Assembly (NCBI RefSeq): GCF_029852145.1
Contig: NC_079977.1
Coordinates: forward strand, 22,322,781 to 22,386,780
From: Microplitis mediator
Taxonomy: Eukaryota > Arthropoda > Insecta > Hymenoptera > Braconidae
Direction of reading: 5' to 3'
DNA length: 64,000 nucleotides
A program made the position numbers and the translations under genes. Positions 10,965 to 22,205 of the stretch are shown one piece after another. Under the pieces are notes generated by a model. That model saw nothing but the letters and a program-made list of their open reading frames with translations. It searched no databases and had not been told where the DNA came from. Position 1 is the stretch's first letter; each line of letters begins with the position of its first letter.

Positions 10965-11420
10965 TTTTCCCAGGGTGATTTTTTGAAAATTCTGTAACTC
11001 GGTGAAAAATTGAGATAAAAATTTGAAAAAACTTTTGAATTAAAGCTTGAAGTCTCTAGTTTATGATCAGAAAGTCGAAAAAATTAAAAAAAAATTTTTC
11101 GAATGTTTTCGGGGGGTAAAATGAAGCCAAGAAATTTTTTGAAATTTTTATCGTCACTTTGAACGCTTTGAAAAGTATGATAAAAATTTTTAAAAAATTT
11201 CCTGAGGTCCTAGAGGGCTAGAGGGACTCGTAAGCTTTAATTTGAGCCCTTAAAAAAGTCTATAGGTCAATTAGGTACCGAGTTATCGATAATTGAAGGT
11301 CGATAATAATATTTTTTGGATCGGCTCCAATATATGGTGACTAAATTACCCCACAATAAAATGTTATACACATTTTTGAAAGAATAGAGTCTGCTTTACA
11401 ATATCTGAAGGTAAAAAAAA
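10965..11420 (-). repeat. Dispersed repeat family B, left arm of an inverted pair
   Basis: In reverse orientation it carries the family landmarks (AAGCTTTAATTTGAGCCC, ATTAGGTACCGAGTTATCG, ACTAAATTACCCCAC, AGAGTCTGCTTT) and an outer segment with TTGAAGTCTCTAGTTTATGA. The partner copy at 12010-12440 lies in the opposite orientation about 600 bp away. Confidence 0.8.
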
Positions 11421-12010
11421 ATAAAAGCGAATTTTTGTGATGACAAGCCAACAATCGATTCTAAATGTTTAAATTGAAATAAATTTTTTCGAGATATTTT
11501 CAGCTTGTGTTTTTTTAGTTGCTTCTAAATACTGCTAACTGGCATGTCCAGAACAATAAATTGTTTATTCAGCTATGGGTTATTCATAAGAATAAAAAAA
11601 AATAAATAAATAAAATAATAGAGCGATGAAGAAAAATTCAGAGTTGAGGAAAAAAGAGCAACCCTGGGCAATTTTATTGTCTCGAAAATCGTATAGCATA
11701 GTAGCCCTAAAGTACTAAAGTCCTTTGAGATGCATTCGTATTATAAATTGAAAAGTCCCAACTAAAGGATGAAAATCCCCTGATATATTTTTAGCTTTTA
11801 TGTTTTTTCAGTTCGCTCATATCAACTACTCTAACTATTTATATTCTAAACGATTTAATTTTCAACTAATACTAAAAAAAATGAATTTTTTCAAACCCTG
11901 TAATTTTTTCAAAAATTTTCAAAGCATCGATTCGTTAATTTCCTCAATTTCGTCTCTGATGAGTTTCAAAAATTTTTTTTTCTACTTTCAAAATTTTTTA
12001 CACAATAATT
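11420..12010. other. Spacer between the inverted family B arms
   Basis: This AT-rich spacer of about 590 bp has no supported gene. A short plus-strand frame (11800-12015) translates to Phe/Asn/Ser-rich low-complexity sequence and is not supported. Confidence 0.5.
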
Positions 12011-12440
12011 ATTGACACCAGCCTATGACGCAGACTGACGTTTTCAAAACACACCCTAAAATTTACTATGGGGTAATTTGGACCCAATTTATTAATTCCG
12101 ATCTGACAAAATACGATTTTGTCTTTAATTACCGATTACTCAGGGCCTAATTATCGTAGAGACTTCTTTAAGGGCTCAAATTAAAGCTTAAGAATCCCTT
12201 CAGCCTTCCAGGACCTCATAAATTCAAAAAAAAATTTGTATCAAACTTTTCAAGAGCTTCAAAGTGACGATACGAATTTTTGAAAAATTTCTTGGGTTCA
12301 TTTTACCCTCCGAAAACGTTCTAAGAAATTTTTTTTAATTTTTTGGACTCGCGGGTAGTAAACTAGAGACTTCAAGCTTCAATTGTCACTTTTTTTTATT
12401 CTCCTAAGCCGATTTTTCACAGAGTTACATAAATTTAAAA
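12010..12440 (+). repeat. Dispersed repeat family B, right arm of an inverted pair
   Basis: It reads in the opposite sense to 10965-11420: cagactgacgttttcaaaacacacc, GGGTAATTTGGACCC, CTCAGGGCCTAATTATCG, AGGGCTCAAATTAAAGC and the outer GTAAACTAGAGACTTCAAGC. With the left arm it forms an imperfect stem of over 400 bp. Confidence 0.82.
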
Positions 12441-13150
12441 ATCAAAACTAAATTTTTTTGAGATTTCTCCCTTCGAAATTCCGCAAATAAATTCAATGAA
12501 AAGTTTTGTAAAATAAATGATACAGTAAAATTTTAATAAGAGTACAGAGGCGATGAATTTGAAGTCGGCATAAAAATGGTTGAGAAAAATCCCTTGGATT
12601 GGATTATCGGGGTCGTATTTTTTTACCTCATAGATCCCTGGAGACTTTGGTTGGTAAGATCTCGTTTGGAGGTTGTGTACACTAGAGGTTGAGTGTGGAT
12701 TTGTGTGGAGTAGAGAGAAAGTAGAGAGGGAGACTTGACGCGTTACTATATTGATCGACATACTGAAAACTGAGAAAAAGATAAAGACAGAGTTATTGTG
12801 GGTGGACGAGCTGTGAGAAAGAGACAAGTTGTTGTTGAAGATCCGTTGGTAAACCTCTACCCGGACGACTGGGTAGGTCAATGGGGTCTTCAAGAGCCCC
12901 CAAGAGCCACGTTAACGCCACTGATGGCTCTAGCTTTTCACTCTAGTCTAGGCCCAGAGTTAAGACTTGTCTGATTTTTATCACGATACTTAAATATTTA
13001 CTTTAACCTCTGCTTCTCTCTACTGTTATAATTATTTAAATAATATACTTTTTTAACTAATATTTTTTTTACTTCTCCTATCAAAAAATCAATATTTTGA
13101 GTCTCCAAATATTTTCCTTTAAAAAACTATCATTATTTTTTGAAAGTCCG
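12440..13150. other. Single-copy sequence, no confirmed gene
   Basis: Composition is more balanced at 12600-12900. On the minus strand a CT-rich acceptor-like stretch ending CCTCTAG and a GTAAAA after CTATGAG would bracket about 52 nt, but the donor is weak and no homology is recognised. From 12900 to 13150 the sequence is A/T-rich and featureless. Confidence 0.35.
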
Positions 13151-13153
13151 TCC

Positions 13154-13289
13154 AATTCCACGTAAAATGAGTACCAACAACCCTAGGTTTGGATCTGATG
13201 ATTACTATATCATATATTTAATATATATCTGTGATATAATTATGAGTAAAGCAAATATTGTGATGTGGGTACTCAAACTAGAGGAAATT
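13154..13289 (+). repeat. Hairpin element, first-type (GAGTACCAACA start)
   Basis: It starts AATTCCACGTAAAATGAGTACC, has an alternating AT centre, and ends GATGTGGGTACTCAAACTAG. The arms pair as an imperfect inverted repeat. It is followed about 279 bp on by a second hairpin and a conserved spacer (cattt ctagccaagtagtaat...). Confidence 0.9.
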
Positions 13290-13432
13290 GCATTTCTAGC
13301 CAAGTAGTAATAATTATTTTATTTTTATATTACATGGAAAAAATTTAGACTGTAGAAAAAAAATTATTTTGCATCGAAAATTTTTTTGGGCAAAACCAAG
13401 TTGATATCTCGGTAACTGATGTAATTTCCAGT

Positions 13433-13558
13433 GGAATGAGTACCCACAAGCCTAAGTTTGGGTAAAATGGTCATTATGTCATATATATATGAATAATATA
13501 TAGTAAATTTATGAGTGAACCAAATATATTGGTGTGGGTACTCAAACTAAAGATAATT
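13433..13558 (+). repeat. Hairpin element, second of a pair
   Basis: It starts AATTTCCAGTGGAATGAGTACC and ends GGTGTGGGTACTCAAAC, with ATATATATG in the loop. It is the second hairpin in a hairpin-spacer-hairpin array with the copy at 13154. Confidence 0.9.
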
Positions 13559-13559
13559 T

Positions 13560-14245
13560 TATCATAAATTAAATGGTACCATTAATTTAAAAATTAAATT
13601 TTATTTGTCTTCATTTTAGTACCGATATTTTGAGTAAATAAAAAAAAAAGTTTAAGAAGATTAAAATCAATTTTCTTACTCTCAAATAGTCTAGTGTAAT
13701 AATTTAAAGATGAAAAAAATATTTTAGGGTTCAGAGCCCTTGAGGCAGGTATAAAAGAGAGTCAATAACTCTCAGGTATTTTTAAAAATAGGTATCGTCT
13801 TTTGTGTAACCAATTTAACGGTCCTCATGTTTTCATACCGAGTTAAAAGAAACTTAATACTGTCTAAACAATAATACACTAATTTGTTAAGTTAAATGCA
13901 TGAATATTTAATAAATAATCAATAATTTACCTCACAGGTAGAGGGATCTCTGAATTATAAATGTAATTATTCTGAGGTGTTTAAACTCATGCATTCTTGC
14001 ATCATAAATTATTTATATATATTTAATATTAAATATTTAATATTTTAATGTTATGTAAATTGTCTGGTTTCTATGTCATTTTATTACCGATTTGGATATT
14101 AATTCAATATCTTTTTTATTCAAATTTTATTTGTCAGAATTTTTTTTTTTATATTCAAAATAAATTGAATATTGTTATTTTTTGAGATAAGTAAATAAGG
14201 AATTTTTTTTAGATAAAGTAAGTCTAAGGGTCATGTATCTGATGC
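13560..14245. other. AT-rich non-coding sequence
   Basis: No coding, RNA or repeat structure is supported between the two hairpin pairs. Confidence 0.5.
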
Positions 14246-14383
14246 AATTCCACGTAGTATGAGTACCCACATGACTAGGTTTGGGTAAAATGGTCAGTAT
14301 ATATTTATATATATTTATAATATATAGTTAATTTTTGTGTAAAGGAAATATGGTGATGTGGGTACTCAAATTAGATGAAATTT
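14246..14383 (+). repeat. Hairpin element, first of a pair
   Basis: It starts AATTCCACGTAGTATGAGTACC and ends GATGTGGGTACTCAAATTAG. The spacer after it (catttgtaatcgggtggtgataattattt) is homologous to the spacer after the 13154 copy. Confidence 0.9.
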
Positions 14384-14504
14384 CATTTGTAATCGGGTGG
14401 TGATAATTATTTTATCAAATTACAAAGTGATAAACAAAAAAAAAATTATTTTGAGCGAAAATTTTTTTTTGAGAAAATGACTCCCAGATACTTGTAACTG
14501 ATGC

Positions 14505-14643
14505 AATTTTACGTAGAATGAGTACCCACAACCCATACTTTGAGTAAGATAGTCATTATGTCATATATGTATATTTATATATATGATGAATTTACAAGAG
14601 AAGCGAATATAGTGAAGTGGGTACTCAAATAAGAGGAAAATTT
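14505..14643 (+). repeat. Hairpin element, second of a pair
   Basis: It starts AATTTTACGTAGAATGAGTACC and ends GTGGGTACTCAAATAAGAGG. It is offset about 259 bp from the 14246 copy. Confidence 0.9.
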
Positions 14644-14782
14644 GTCACAAATTTAATGACATGAGTGTTTTTAATCCAAAAGGAAACCTCGGGATGCTAT
14701 TTTAAAAAAACACCATAATAATAAAAAATTTAAAGATCTTACGTTACTGCATTTTTAAACCGCAATGCTAGATAATTCATCG

Positions 14783-14808
14783 ACTCACCTGTAACAGAAA
14801 AAAAAGTG
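14783..14808 (-). promoter_or_regulatory. Candidate recursive splice site (ratchet point) 1
   Basis: On the minus strand the sequence reads a pyrimidine run, CTGTTACAG, then GTGAGT with nothing between: a complete 3' splice site fused to a complete 5' splice site. The junction lies between 14788 and 14789. Known ratchet points in long insect introns have this zero-length-exon form. Two further sites with the same GTTACAG|GT core occur on the same strand. Confidence 0.5.
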
Positions 14809-14809
14809 A

Positions 14810-15760
14810 TTTGTTAAAAAATATAAAAATCAGCAGATGGTTCATCTTACCCGCATTTAAAAAAATGAACTATCGTCATAAATATTTTGAGATATCAACT
14901 GTCTGTTTTATTTATATTTTATTTAAGAAAAAGAACATGAAAACAATGAATAGAGTAATCAGTAGATCTCGAGTCACAAAACTTCTGGGTGGTTTTATAA
15001 AATGTGTTGAGCACTTGGTACTTAAAAAAAAAAAAAAAAAGAAAAAAGTCTTGTGTGCATCGTGTTCTATCCCGGGTACGGTTGGTTGTGAGCTGGGAAT
15101 CTGGCGTAATATATTTTTGCCGGTTCTTTTATTCCTCCGACCACGTGCCGATCCCGTATAACTTTGAAACAGTCCCCGGATTTAGTGTATATGTGCTCGG
15201 ACTCAGACTGAAAGACTAAATACAAAAACCTGGAGCCAGAACTAACAACGACATGCCGATACGTGATGCGGAACAATCGCTTGGGGACAGATGTACCATT
15301 TTATATATAAATCTCATCGCACTGAGATCTACGCGCAAGTTTATTTTATTTTTTAGCAGATTCTCGATTTTTGATAGTTGTCTAGACACTTAACTAATTG
15401 GCGGCTAATTTTTTTAAATTTAAATTTATTTATTCATTCAACAAAATTTTTTTTTAAATGACGGATTTTTTCGTTTTTTTTTAAATAATAAAATCTTTAA
15501 AACTGAAACTGTGTCTGCTATTTTGACTGATTTAAAAAATGTAAAATTTGTAGATTTTTAATTCAAAATTTTTTTTTTTTTATATGAGTGTGACTGTAGC
15601 AGACATCAGACAATTTATAAATTTTGAATAATGAAATTTTAAAAAGTGCGCGCGCTAATTTTTCAATTATGTAAATACGCATTTTTGAATTTTGATTTTA
15701 CTCACATTTTTTTTTATTTATTCAAATATTTAAAAAATTCCCGCCTGTCATTTACATTTT
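14810..15760. other. AT-rich non-coding sequence
   Basis: A short plus-strand frame near 14811-15161 contains a poly-Lys run from A repeats and is not supported. The block at 15050-15300 is more balanced in composition, but no exon or domain is recognised. At 15583-15630 there is a lone end (ATGAGTGTGACTGTAGCAG) of the element described at 16499. Confidence 0.45.
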
Positions 15761-15762
15761 TT

Positions 15763-15946
15763 ATCCTGAAGTTAGCAAACAATTAATAATTTCGGAATTT
15801 TTTTTCAACAAATTAATTAAAAAAAAATATGCACATGCAGAAAATTTAAAAAACTACAGTTGCAATTTTTTCAAATATTTTTTTGTTTATAGTTTATCAT
15901 TTTTAAACCAATTCAAAAATTATTGGACGTCAGCTAACTTCAGTAT
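15763..15946. repeat. MITE-like inverted-repeat element with CTGAAGTTAGC ends
   Basis: The left end ATCCTGAAGTTAGC is matched by the inverted right end GCTAACTTCAGTAT. The interior is nearly all A and T. Related copies lie at 16962-17158 and 17309-17511. Confidence 0.78.
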
Positions 15947-16498
15947 CATTGAATATTTATGGGTAATTTTTATTTCATTAATTAATGATTTAATAATTAA
16001 TATTTTTTAACGCTTGTTAACACGTCTGGTGGTCACTTGTCACCATAAATTTTGAATTTTTATAGCAAAATTATTTTTATTTCCCACCGCGGACTAGCAG
16101 CATCAGCGCCAAGAAAATAAAAATGGCGGAAAAAATTTAAATTTGGAAACTTTAACTCCCACTTATTTTTTATTCAAATTTGTATATTTATTTTAATGTT
16201 ATTATCGAATTTAACTTTTAATGAAATGTTTACTTTTTAGGAAATTCAAAATTTTTATAAGAAAAGGCGGTTTATTTAAAAAATTAAATTAAGTGATAAT
16301 TTTATTCTTACGTAATTAATTTTATTAATTAAAAATTGTATTATTTACTTATTATTTAATTATCTAAATGTGAATTTTTTTAATTTTAATTCTTAGGTTA
16401 TTAATTATTGAATTATTTATTTAAAAATTAATTTAAAAAAGGCGCGAATTTCAATAATTTTTAAGTTAGCAGATAATTGACAATTTCCGAATTTTTTT

Positions 16499-16705
16499 AT
16501 GAGTGTGAATGTTGCTGACATCAGACAAATTTTGAATTATAAATAAACAGAGTAAATAATTAATGAAATTAAATTTTTAAAAAATGCACATTTGAAAAAT
16601 TCAAAAATTAGTAAGTGCATTTTTTACAAACATTTTTTTAAAAATTATTTACTCTGTTTATTTATAATTTTAAATTTGTCTGATGTCTGCTACGTTCACA
16701 CTCAT
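16499..16705. repeat. MITE-like inverted repeat with ATGAGTGTGAA ends
   Basis: The left arm reads ATGAGTGTGAATGTTGCTGA..ATCAGACAAATTT..AATAAACAGAGTAAATAATT; the right arm is its near-exact complement, ending ACGTTCACACTCAT. The arms are roughly 65 to 100 bp, so it would fold into a long hairpin. Confidence 0.85.
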
Positions 16706-16961
16706 ATTTTGTTTAAAACAATTTCATTTAAAAGAAAAAAAAAATATATATATATATATACATGTATAAAATTTAAAAAACTATGAGCGCAATTTAAAAT
16801 ATTTTTTTGAAATAAATTTAAATTCCCGCGTTAATTTATATTTTATAAAATAGAACTTTTGTTTATATTTTTTATGTATAATTATTTTAAAAATTATATT
16901 TTTATTTTTATGAGGCACCAACTGTTCAAAATTTAAAAAAAAAACCAGAAAAATAAACGAT

Positions 16962-17158
16962 TCTAGTCCGCAGACAATTAAAAATTTTCGAATATTTTTA
17001 AAAAAAAATCAATAACGAAAAAAAAGAAAACTAAAAAATGCACATGTAGAAAAATAAAAAATCTACATGTGTAATTTTTTGAATATTTTTTTTTTTTTTA
17101 ATTTATCGGTTTGAAAAAAATGCAAAAGTTACCAGACGTCGGCTAACTTCATAATCGT
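16962..17158. repeat. MITE-like element of the CTGAAGTTAGC group
   Basis: The right end GACGTCGGCTAACTTCATAAT corresponds to the ends at 15946 and 17309. The left end (TCTAGTCCGCAGACAATTAA) is diverged. A central GCACATGTAGA/TCTACATGTG inverted repeat forms the loop stem. Confidence 0.6.
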
Positions 17159-17308
17159 GAAAAATAAAGACAGAGAGGACGCAGACGCAGTTTTACTTCC
17201 GCACTCTAAAAATCTCTGAGGTTATTTTCTAAATTATATTTATTAATTATCAATTATTAATTACCGTAATTAATTACATTGTTATAAAAAATAAAATAAA
17301 AATATTAA

Positions 17309-17511
17309 TGATACTGAAGTTAGCGGACGTCTAATAATTTTTGGATTTTCTTTTAGACGGTAAATTAAGAAAAAAAAAAAATTTGAAAAAATTCCACCAG
17401 TAGTTTTTTAAATTTTCTACATGTGCATAATTTTATTTTTTATTTTTTTGTAATTGATTTGTTGAAAAAACAACCCGAAAATTTTTAATCGTCTGCTAAG
17501 TTCAGGATCAT
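17309..17511. repeat. MITE-like element of the CTGAAGTTAGC group
   Basis: The left end TGATACTGAAGTTAGCGGACG is matched by the inverted right end CGTCTGCTAAGTTCAGGATCA. The interior includes CTACATGTGCAT, shared with the neighbouring copy. Confidence 0.78.
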
Positions 17512-17873
17512 AAATATTACGAATGTTTTTTTTTTATTTTTACAACAATGGCGATAAATACAAGATGGCGTCAATGATAAACAGCACTGACGCGCAGACA
17601 AATATTTAATTAATTAATTTGTTGTTATTTTTAATTAAATTTTAAATGTAACAACAAATTAATGAGATAGAACTTGAGTTAATTGTCATGCTGAATTAAA
17701 TTATCATTTAAAACGTCAATGTAATTTAGTTTTGACTTGGATATAAAATTTATGACAATGGTAATTATTTAATTATTTAATTATTTAAATATTAATTTGA
17801 TTACTTATCAAATTGTTTAATATTTTATTTAAAAAACAGGTTTATAATTAGAAGATTACAAAGTCATTCAATA

Positions 17874-17939
17874 ATGGCGCGGATTTTTGAAAATATCAAG
17901 GAGCAGAAGTACCCGATATTCAAATGTACGCCGGTCTGG
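17874..17939 (+). CDS. Candidate first coding exon of an unrecognised host gene
   Basis: An acceptor (ttatttaaaaaacAG, 17838-17839) opens an exon at 17840 with 34 nt of leader. An ATG follows at 17874, then 22 open codons to a strong donor GTGAGT beginning at 17940, ending in phase 0. The peptide begins MARIFENIKEQKYPIFKC. Third codon positions are rich in G and C, unlike the surrounding A/T sequence, which favours real coding. The acceptor's pyrimidine tract is weak. I do not recognise the protein. The next exon may be the microexon at 31100 or may lie outside the window. It lies on the strand opposite to the ratchet-point candidates, so it would be a gene nested within, or overlapping, that long intron. 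Confidence 0.5.
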
Positions 17940-18244
17940 GTGAGTAATAAAATAAAATAATAATTTTTATTTTTTATTAAAATCAATAATTGTAAGAAAA
18001 AATTTATCGGTTTTCATTCTTATCGGGATCTTGTGACCCCCGGGCGCATCCGGTGCTGGCGTAGGACATAGACCAGGCTCCAATGATAAGGATTATTCAT
18101 TTATCGCCCTGATTTTAGAGACTTATTTATTTTTTTATCTTTTATAATAAATCTGTTTTTTTTTTTTTTTTTTTTATCGAGATGATAAACTTTGTCCGGT
18201 AATTTATTATTTTTAAATCTATTGAAAAAAAAACCTTGGGATTC

Positions 18245-19645
18245 ATTTCAACAAAAAATCAGTCTCGGGACATCAAAGATCAGACTCTGGCATTTTCAAA
18301 ACACACCCGAAATTTGATCCTGGGGTAATTTGGGCCCGAGTTATCAGTCCCGATGTCAAAAAGTATGATCTGGTATACAATTACCCATAACTCGTTACCT
18401 AATTACCCCAGAGACTTTTTTAAGGGCTCAAATTAGAGCTTAGGAATTTCTCTAACTCTCCAGGAGCTCAGAAATTTAAAAAAAATTTTTTCATCAAATT
18501 TTTCTGAAGCTTCAAAGTCAAAAATACAAAATTTCCTCAATTTCTTACCATATTACCCTAGACTGATTAAAAAAAATCGACTATTTTTTGTTTTCTTCAT
18601 TATATCGAAAATATTGTTGGAAATGACGAAAAAAAAATACTGTAAATGTTTGAGCTCTTAATATTAACACTAAGAGGTTCCGCATTGCACTTTTCTATTT
18701 TCCATAAGAATAACATGGAAAAAATTTTTTTTGCGTCTTCTGATTTTCATAAGTAGCTGACGATGTGTCATAGAAATAATTGGCAGGCATATTTCTGTAG
18801 GTAATTGAAGGCTCTACAAAAAAAGTTTCTTACGATTTTTTAATAAATCGATTTGTTCAAAAGTTATTTGAGGTTGAAGTCGGATTCATATTCAATTTTG
18901 AGATCTTTTTACTTTTCCGGCGAAACTATCAGACCTATTATAAAATATCACGGGACCTTTTTCGTAGACAATTTTATTCCCTAAAAGTTATTTCCAATAA
19001 AGTTTTTCCGAATTCCGCATTGTTTTCTAGTTATTTCCATTTTAATGTCATGCTCATAAAAAAAATAGTCTTCTGATCGATTTTAAGAGCTTGACATTAA
19101 AATAAAAATATCTAGAAAACAATGTGGAATTCGAAAAAACTTTATTGAAAATAACTTTTAGGGAATAAAATTGTCTACGAAAAAGGTCTCGTGATATTTT
19201 GTAATAGATCTGATAGTTTCGCCGGAAAAGTAAAAAGATCTCAAAATTGAATATGAATCCGACTTCAACCTCAAATAACTTTTGAACAAATCGATTTATT
19301 AAAAAATCGTAAGAAACTTTTTTTGTAGAGCCTTCAATTACCTACAGAAATATGCCTGCCAATTATTTCTATGACACATCGTCAGCTACTTATGAAAATC
19401 AGAAGACGCAAAAAAAATTTTTTCCATGTTATTCTTATGGAAAATAGAAAAGTGCAATGCGGAACCTCTTAGTGTTAATATTAAGAGCTCAAACCTTTAC
19501 AGTATTTTTTTTTCGTCATTTCCAACAATATTTCCGATATAATGAAGAAAACAAAAAATAGTCGATTTTTTTTAATCAGTCTAATATTACCCACTCTAGC
19601 TCACTAACGCCATCTCCAAATGAAATAAAAATATTTTTACTAAAA
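18245..19645 (+). repeat. Dispersed repeat family B copy, split by a palindromic insertion
   Basis: Family B landmarks run to 18558 (cagactctggcattttcaaaacac, TCCTGGGGTAATTTGGGCCC, TAATTACCCCAGAGAC, AGGGCTCAAATTAGAGC). They resume at 19593 with actctagCTCACTAACGCCATCTCC, the complement of sequence at 22260 and 51670. The 1,025-bp insertion at 18559-19583 separates the halves. Confidence 0.85.
18559..19583. mobile_element. 1,025-bp near-perfect palindromic (foldback) element with 9-bp target duplication
   Basis: Almost the whole element is one inverted repeat: arms of about 495 bp around a short loop at roughly 19056-19086, with only scattered mismatches. The tips are TAGACTGATT and AATCAGTCTA. 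The 9-bp ATATTACCC occurs directly on both sides (18550-18558 and 19584-19592). The related copy at 51690-51710 has a single copy of the site (complement of GGGTAATAT), so it serves as an empty site. Nine-base duplications with long inverted ends fit the Mutator/foldback group, but no transposase is inside, so the family is inferred. The high arm identity implies recent insertion or arm homogenisation. Confidence 0.93.
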
Positions 19646-20428
19646 ACTGTAGAGCTGTAGCTCTGATTTTCACTATTTTGATTAAATTTACCCGCGTTTT
19701 TATTTTTGTAACTGGAGTTTATAATAAACTCAATTCGCTCGAGTTAAAAATAATGACAAGTCAACTGCATTATTAAACTCGATTGGCCAATTAAAGAGAC
19801 GTTGAACTTAAATACTCATTCAGTAAATTACATTAACCCATTACCAGTGATTGTATAAATTGTGTTCTATTAAAAATATAATAAATAAATCATAAATTTT
19901 TTTTTTTATATTTTTTTATATTCTTTGCACCTTTACTAAGTGAATACTGAAGATGATACGTCTAAATAAAGACCGTAGATAATTCTATAGACCGACATAA
20001 TGTTACCGAGTATAAAAACGCAAATACGTCAATTATTCTTATGGTCCGCGAATCCATTTAGTTACGCTCGGATCTTCTTTTTTTTAAAAAAGAATATATA
20101 AGACCACACGTTGAGACGTAGTTTCTCAAGCGGAAAAGTCTACTCATCGTGGACATCTACTATAGAGACGCACCCGTATTATGTCTATTTTCCCCTCCCC
20201 TTTTCTACTCTAATGCTCCATAGGAATTATTTCTGTTGAGTTTCCAATGGGCAGGCTATAGATATCTATACTTAGACATTATAAATTATCTAGAGACTTT
20301 TCTTAGGTTCGAAAGTTCAGCTGAGGTTATTGGTAATCATTTTTTACTCAAAATCGTGTTTTTTAATTATTTTGTGATTGTAAAAAATTTTTTCGATAAA
20401 ATGAGTGAGATACTTGAATTCCTGATAA
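19645..20428. other. Non-coding, partly single-copy sequence
   Basis: AT-rich to about 19960. A more balanced block at 19990-20240 matches no repeat family in the window. No exon is supported. Confidence 0.45.
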
Positions 20429-20429
20429 T

Positions 20430-20665
20430 ATTCCCCGTAAAATGAGTACCAACAAGCCTGGGTTAAAAAAACATTTTAACTCTCATATTTATATATAAAT
20501 ATATATATGAGTGTGGGATGTGTAAAAAAAATATGGATGTGGGTACTCATGTGACTCGTAATCACATAGGGATGAAGAAAAAATATATAAAAAATTTTTG
20601 GAATTTTATTGAAAAAAAAAAAAATGATATATTTTGATGTGGGTATTCAAACATCAGTAAATCGT
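20430..20665 (+). repeat. Hairpin element plus a half hairpin
   Basis: A first-type hairpin begins CCCCGTAAAATGAGTACCAACAAGC and ends GATGTGGGTACTCATG (about 20560). A lone right half, GATGTGGGTATTCAAAC, follows at 20636-20656, so the second hairpin of the pair appears partly deleted. Confidence 0.8.
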
Positions 20666-21025
20666 CTCCAGAATATTGTAGTAAGACTCATTTTTACTTT
20701 CACTATGACTGTTAAAAAAACATTAGTCATTAGATAAGAATATTATAATCTACCCTTTATTTACTCAATTTCCCCTCGGTCTCAATGACCATCCACACTA
20801 TGAAAATAAATATACTGATTTAATCATTAAACCGAAACTAAAATCCACTCGACCGTAAATGTGTATCATTAACTATAGCACATGACTCACTACTTTTCAC
20901 ACAATATCGCTATCTATTCAGTAAAATCTTTTGTACTTTTTAAAAATCATTTCCAAATTTTTACGCATCTCTATTTCCACTTATTTTTTTCCCTGAAAAA
21001 ACCACTGTCTCTCAATTCTTGTTGT

Positions 21026-21162
21026 AATTTCCTCTAGTTTGAGTACCCACATCAATATATTTACTCCACTCATAAATTTTCTATATATATTATTGATATA
21101 TATGACATAATTATCATTTCATAAAAACCTAGTCATGTGGGGGCTCTTTCCACTGGAAATTA
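21026..21162 (-). repeat. Hairpin element (reverse orientation), second-type
   Basis: It begins AATTTCCTCTAGTTTGAGTACC and ends CATGTGGGGGCTCTTTCCAC. It pairs with the copy at 21294, about 268 bp away. Confidence 0.88.
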
Positions 21163-21293
21163 CATCTCTTACACAAATATCACTCTCATTGCCCCAAAAA
21201 ATAATTTCAGCCCAAAAAAATATTTTCGCCAGTCTCGATTTTTAAAAATCGAACGATAGGATAAAATCAATCAAACCACTCAATTAGAAATGC

Positions 21294-21432
21294 AATTTCC
21301 TCTAGTTTGAGTACCCACATCACTACATTCGCTCGAGTCATAAAATATGTAATATATATATTACATATATATAATATGTTGACCATCTTATCCAAACCTA
21401 GGCTTGTTGGTACTCATTTTTCGCAGAATTTC
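21294..21432 (-). repeat. Hairpin element (reverse orientation), first-type
   Basis: It begins AATTTCCTCTAGTTTGAGTACC and ends CTAGGCTTGTTGGTACTCATT, the complement of the first-type start seen at 13154 and 20430. Confidence 0.9.
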
Positions 21433-21439
21433 ATCCTCT

Positions 21440-22205
21440 CTTCCGAAATAAAATTTATTTTTGCAAAAAAAAATTCTAGTCCCAAAAAAAAATAAAAACC
21501 TCAGGTTTATTTAAATAAAAATCAAATTTAATGAGTTCCTACACCATGGAAGATTTATAGACTACATTCATACAATGATTGATGGTGACGTTTCAAAAGA
21601 GGGTCATTAAATGCAAGTCATTTAGCTTTTTAATGCTTTCATAAGTTATTTCGTACTTTGTTATCTTATGATAGATTAAAAATTTTTTTTTTATTTTTCA
21701 TCAAAATAAATAAAATTTTTTTTTTTTGCCAAACTTGTATTTATTTTTAACTTTTCCAGACACTGGGGAAAACAAGAAGAGTAAAAATAAAATGTTATTT
21801 GTATTGTTTTTTTTTATTTTTTTTTATTTGAAATTGTCTTTTATTTGTTTCCGGTTCTGATGTTGGTTCGATTTTCAACACAACAGCTATATGAGATAGA
21901 AAACACATTTTACTGAGCAATAGATATAAAGACAGAGACTGTTGTTGTCTATTTGTAGTGTGGGATTTTCTGTAAATAGCTAATGTAATAGCCCGAGTGA
22001 CATTACGGTACATGTATCGTATTTCTAGAGTAGAAAGACAGTTCAAAAGCTTTCCTTTCACTATTTGTATTTGCTACGTGTACTATCACATATATACCAT
22101 AAATTTATTTATATATATTAAAACTTTTCGATTGAGAAATTGGAGAATCCTCTGAACTGCGGTTTATAAAATACTGTAACTAAATAAAAAATAATCGTAG
22201 GTTAA
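21440..22205. other. AT-rich non-coding sequence
   Basis: Nothing beyond low-complexity tracts. The minus frame at 21795-22061 has no recognised domain or splice support. Confidence 0.45.

Noticed and set aside
12435..12893. 152-residue minus-strand frame with an exon-like part
   Set aside because: The frame runs into family B sequence, the donor is only GTAAAA, and no domain is recognised.
18595..19550. Possible autonomous transposon coding capacity inside the palindrome
   Set aside because: Both arms are AT-rich with no long frame, and the arm symmetry leaves no room for a transposase gene.
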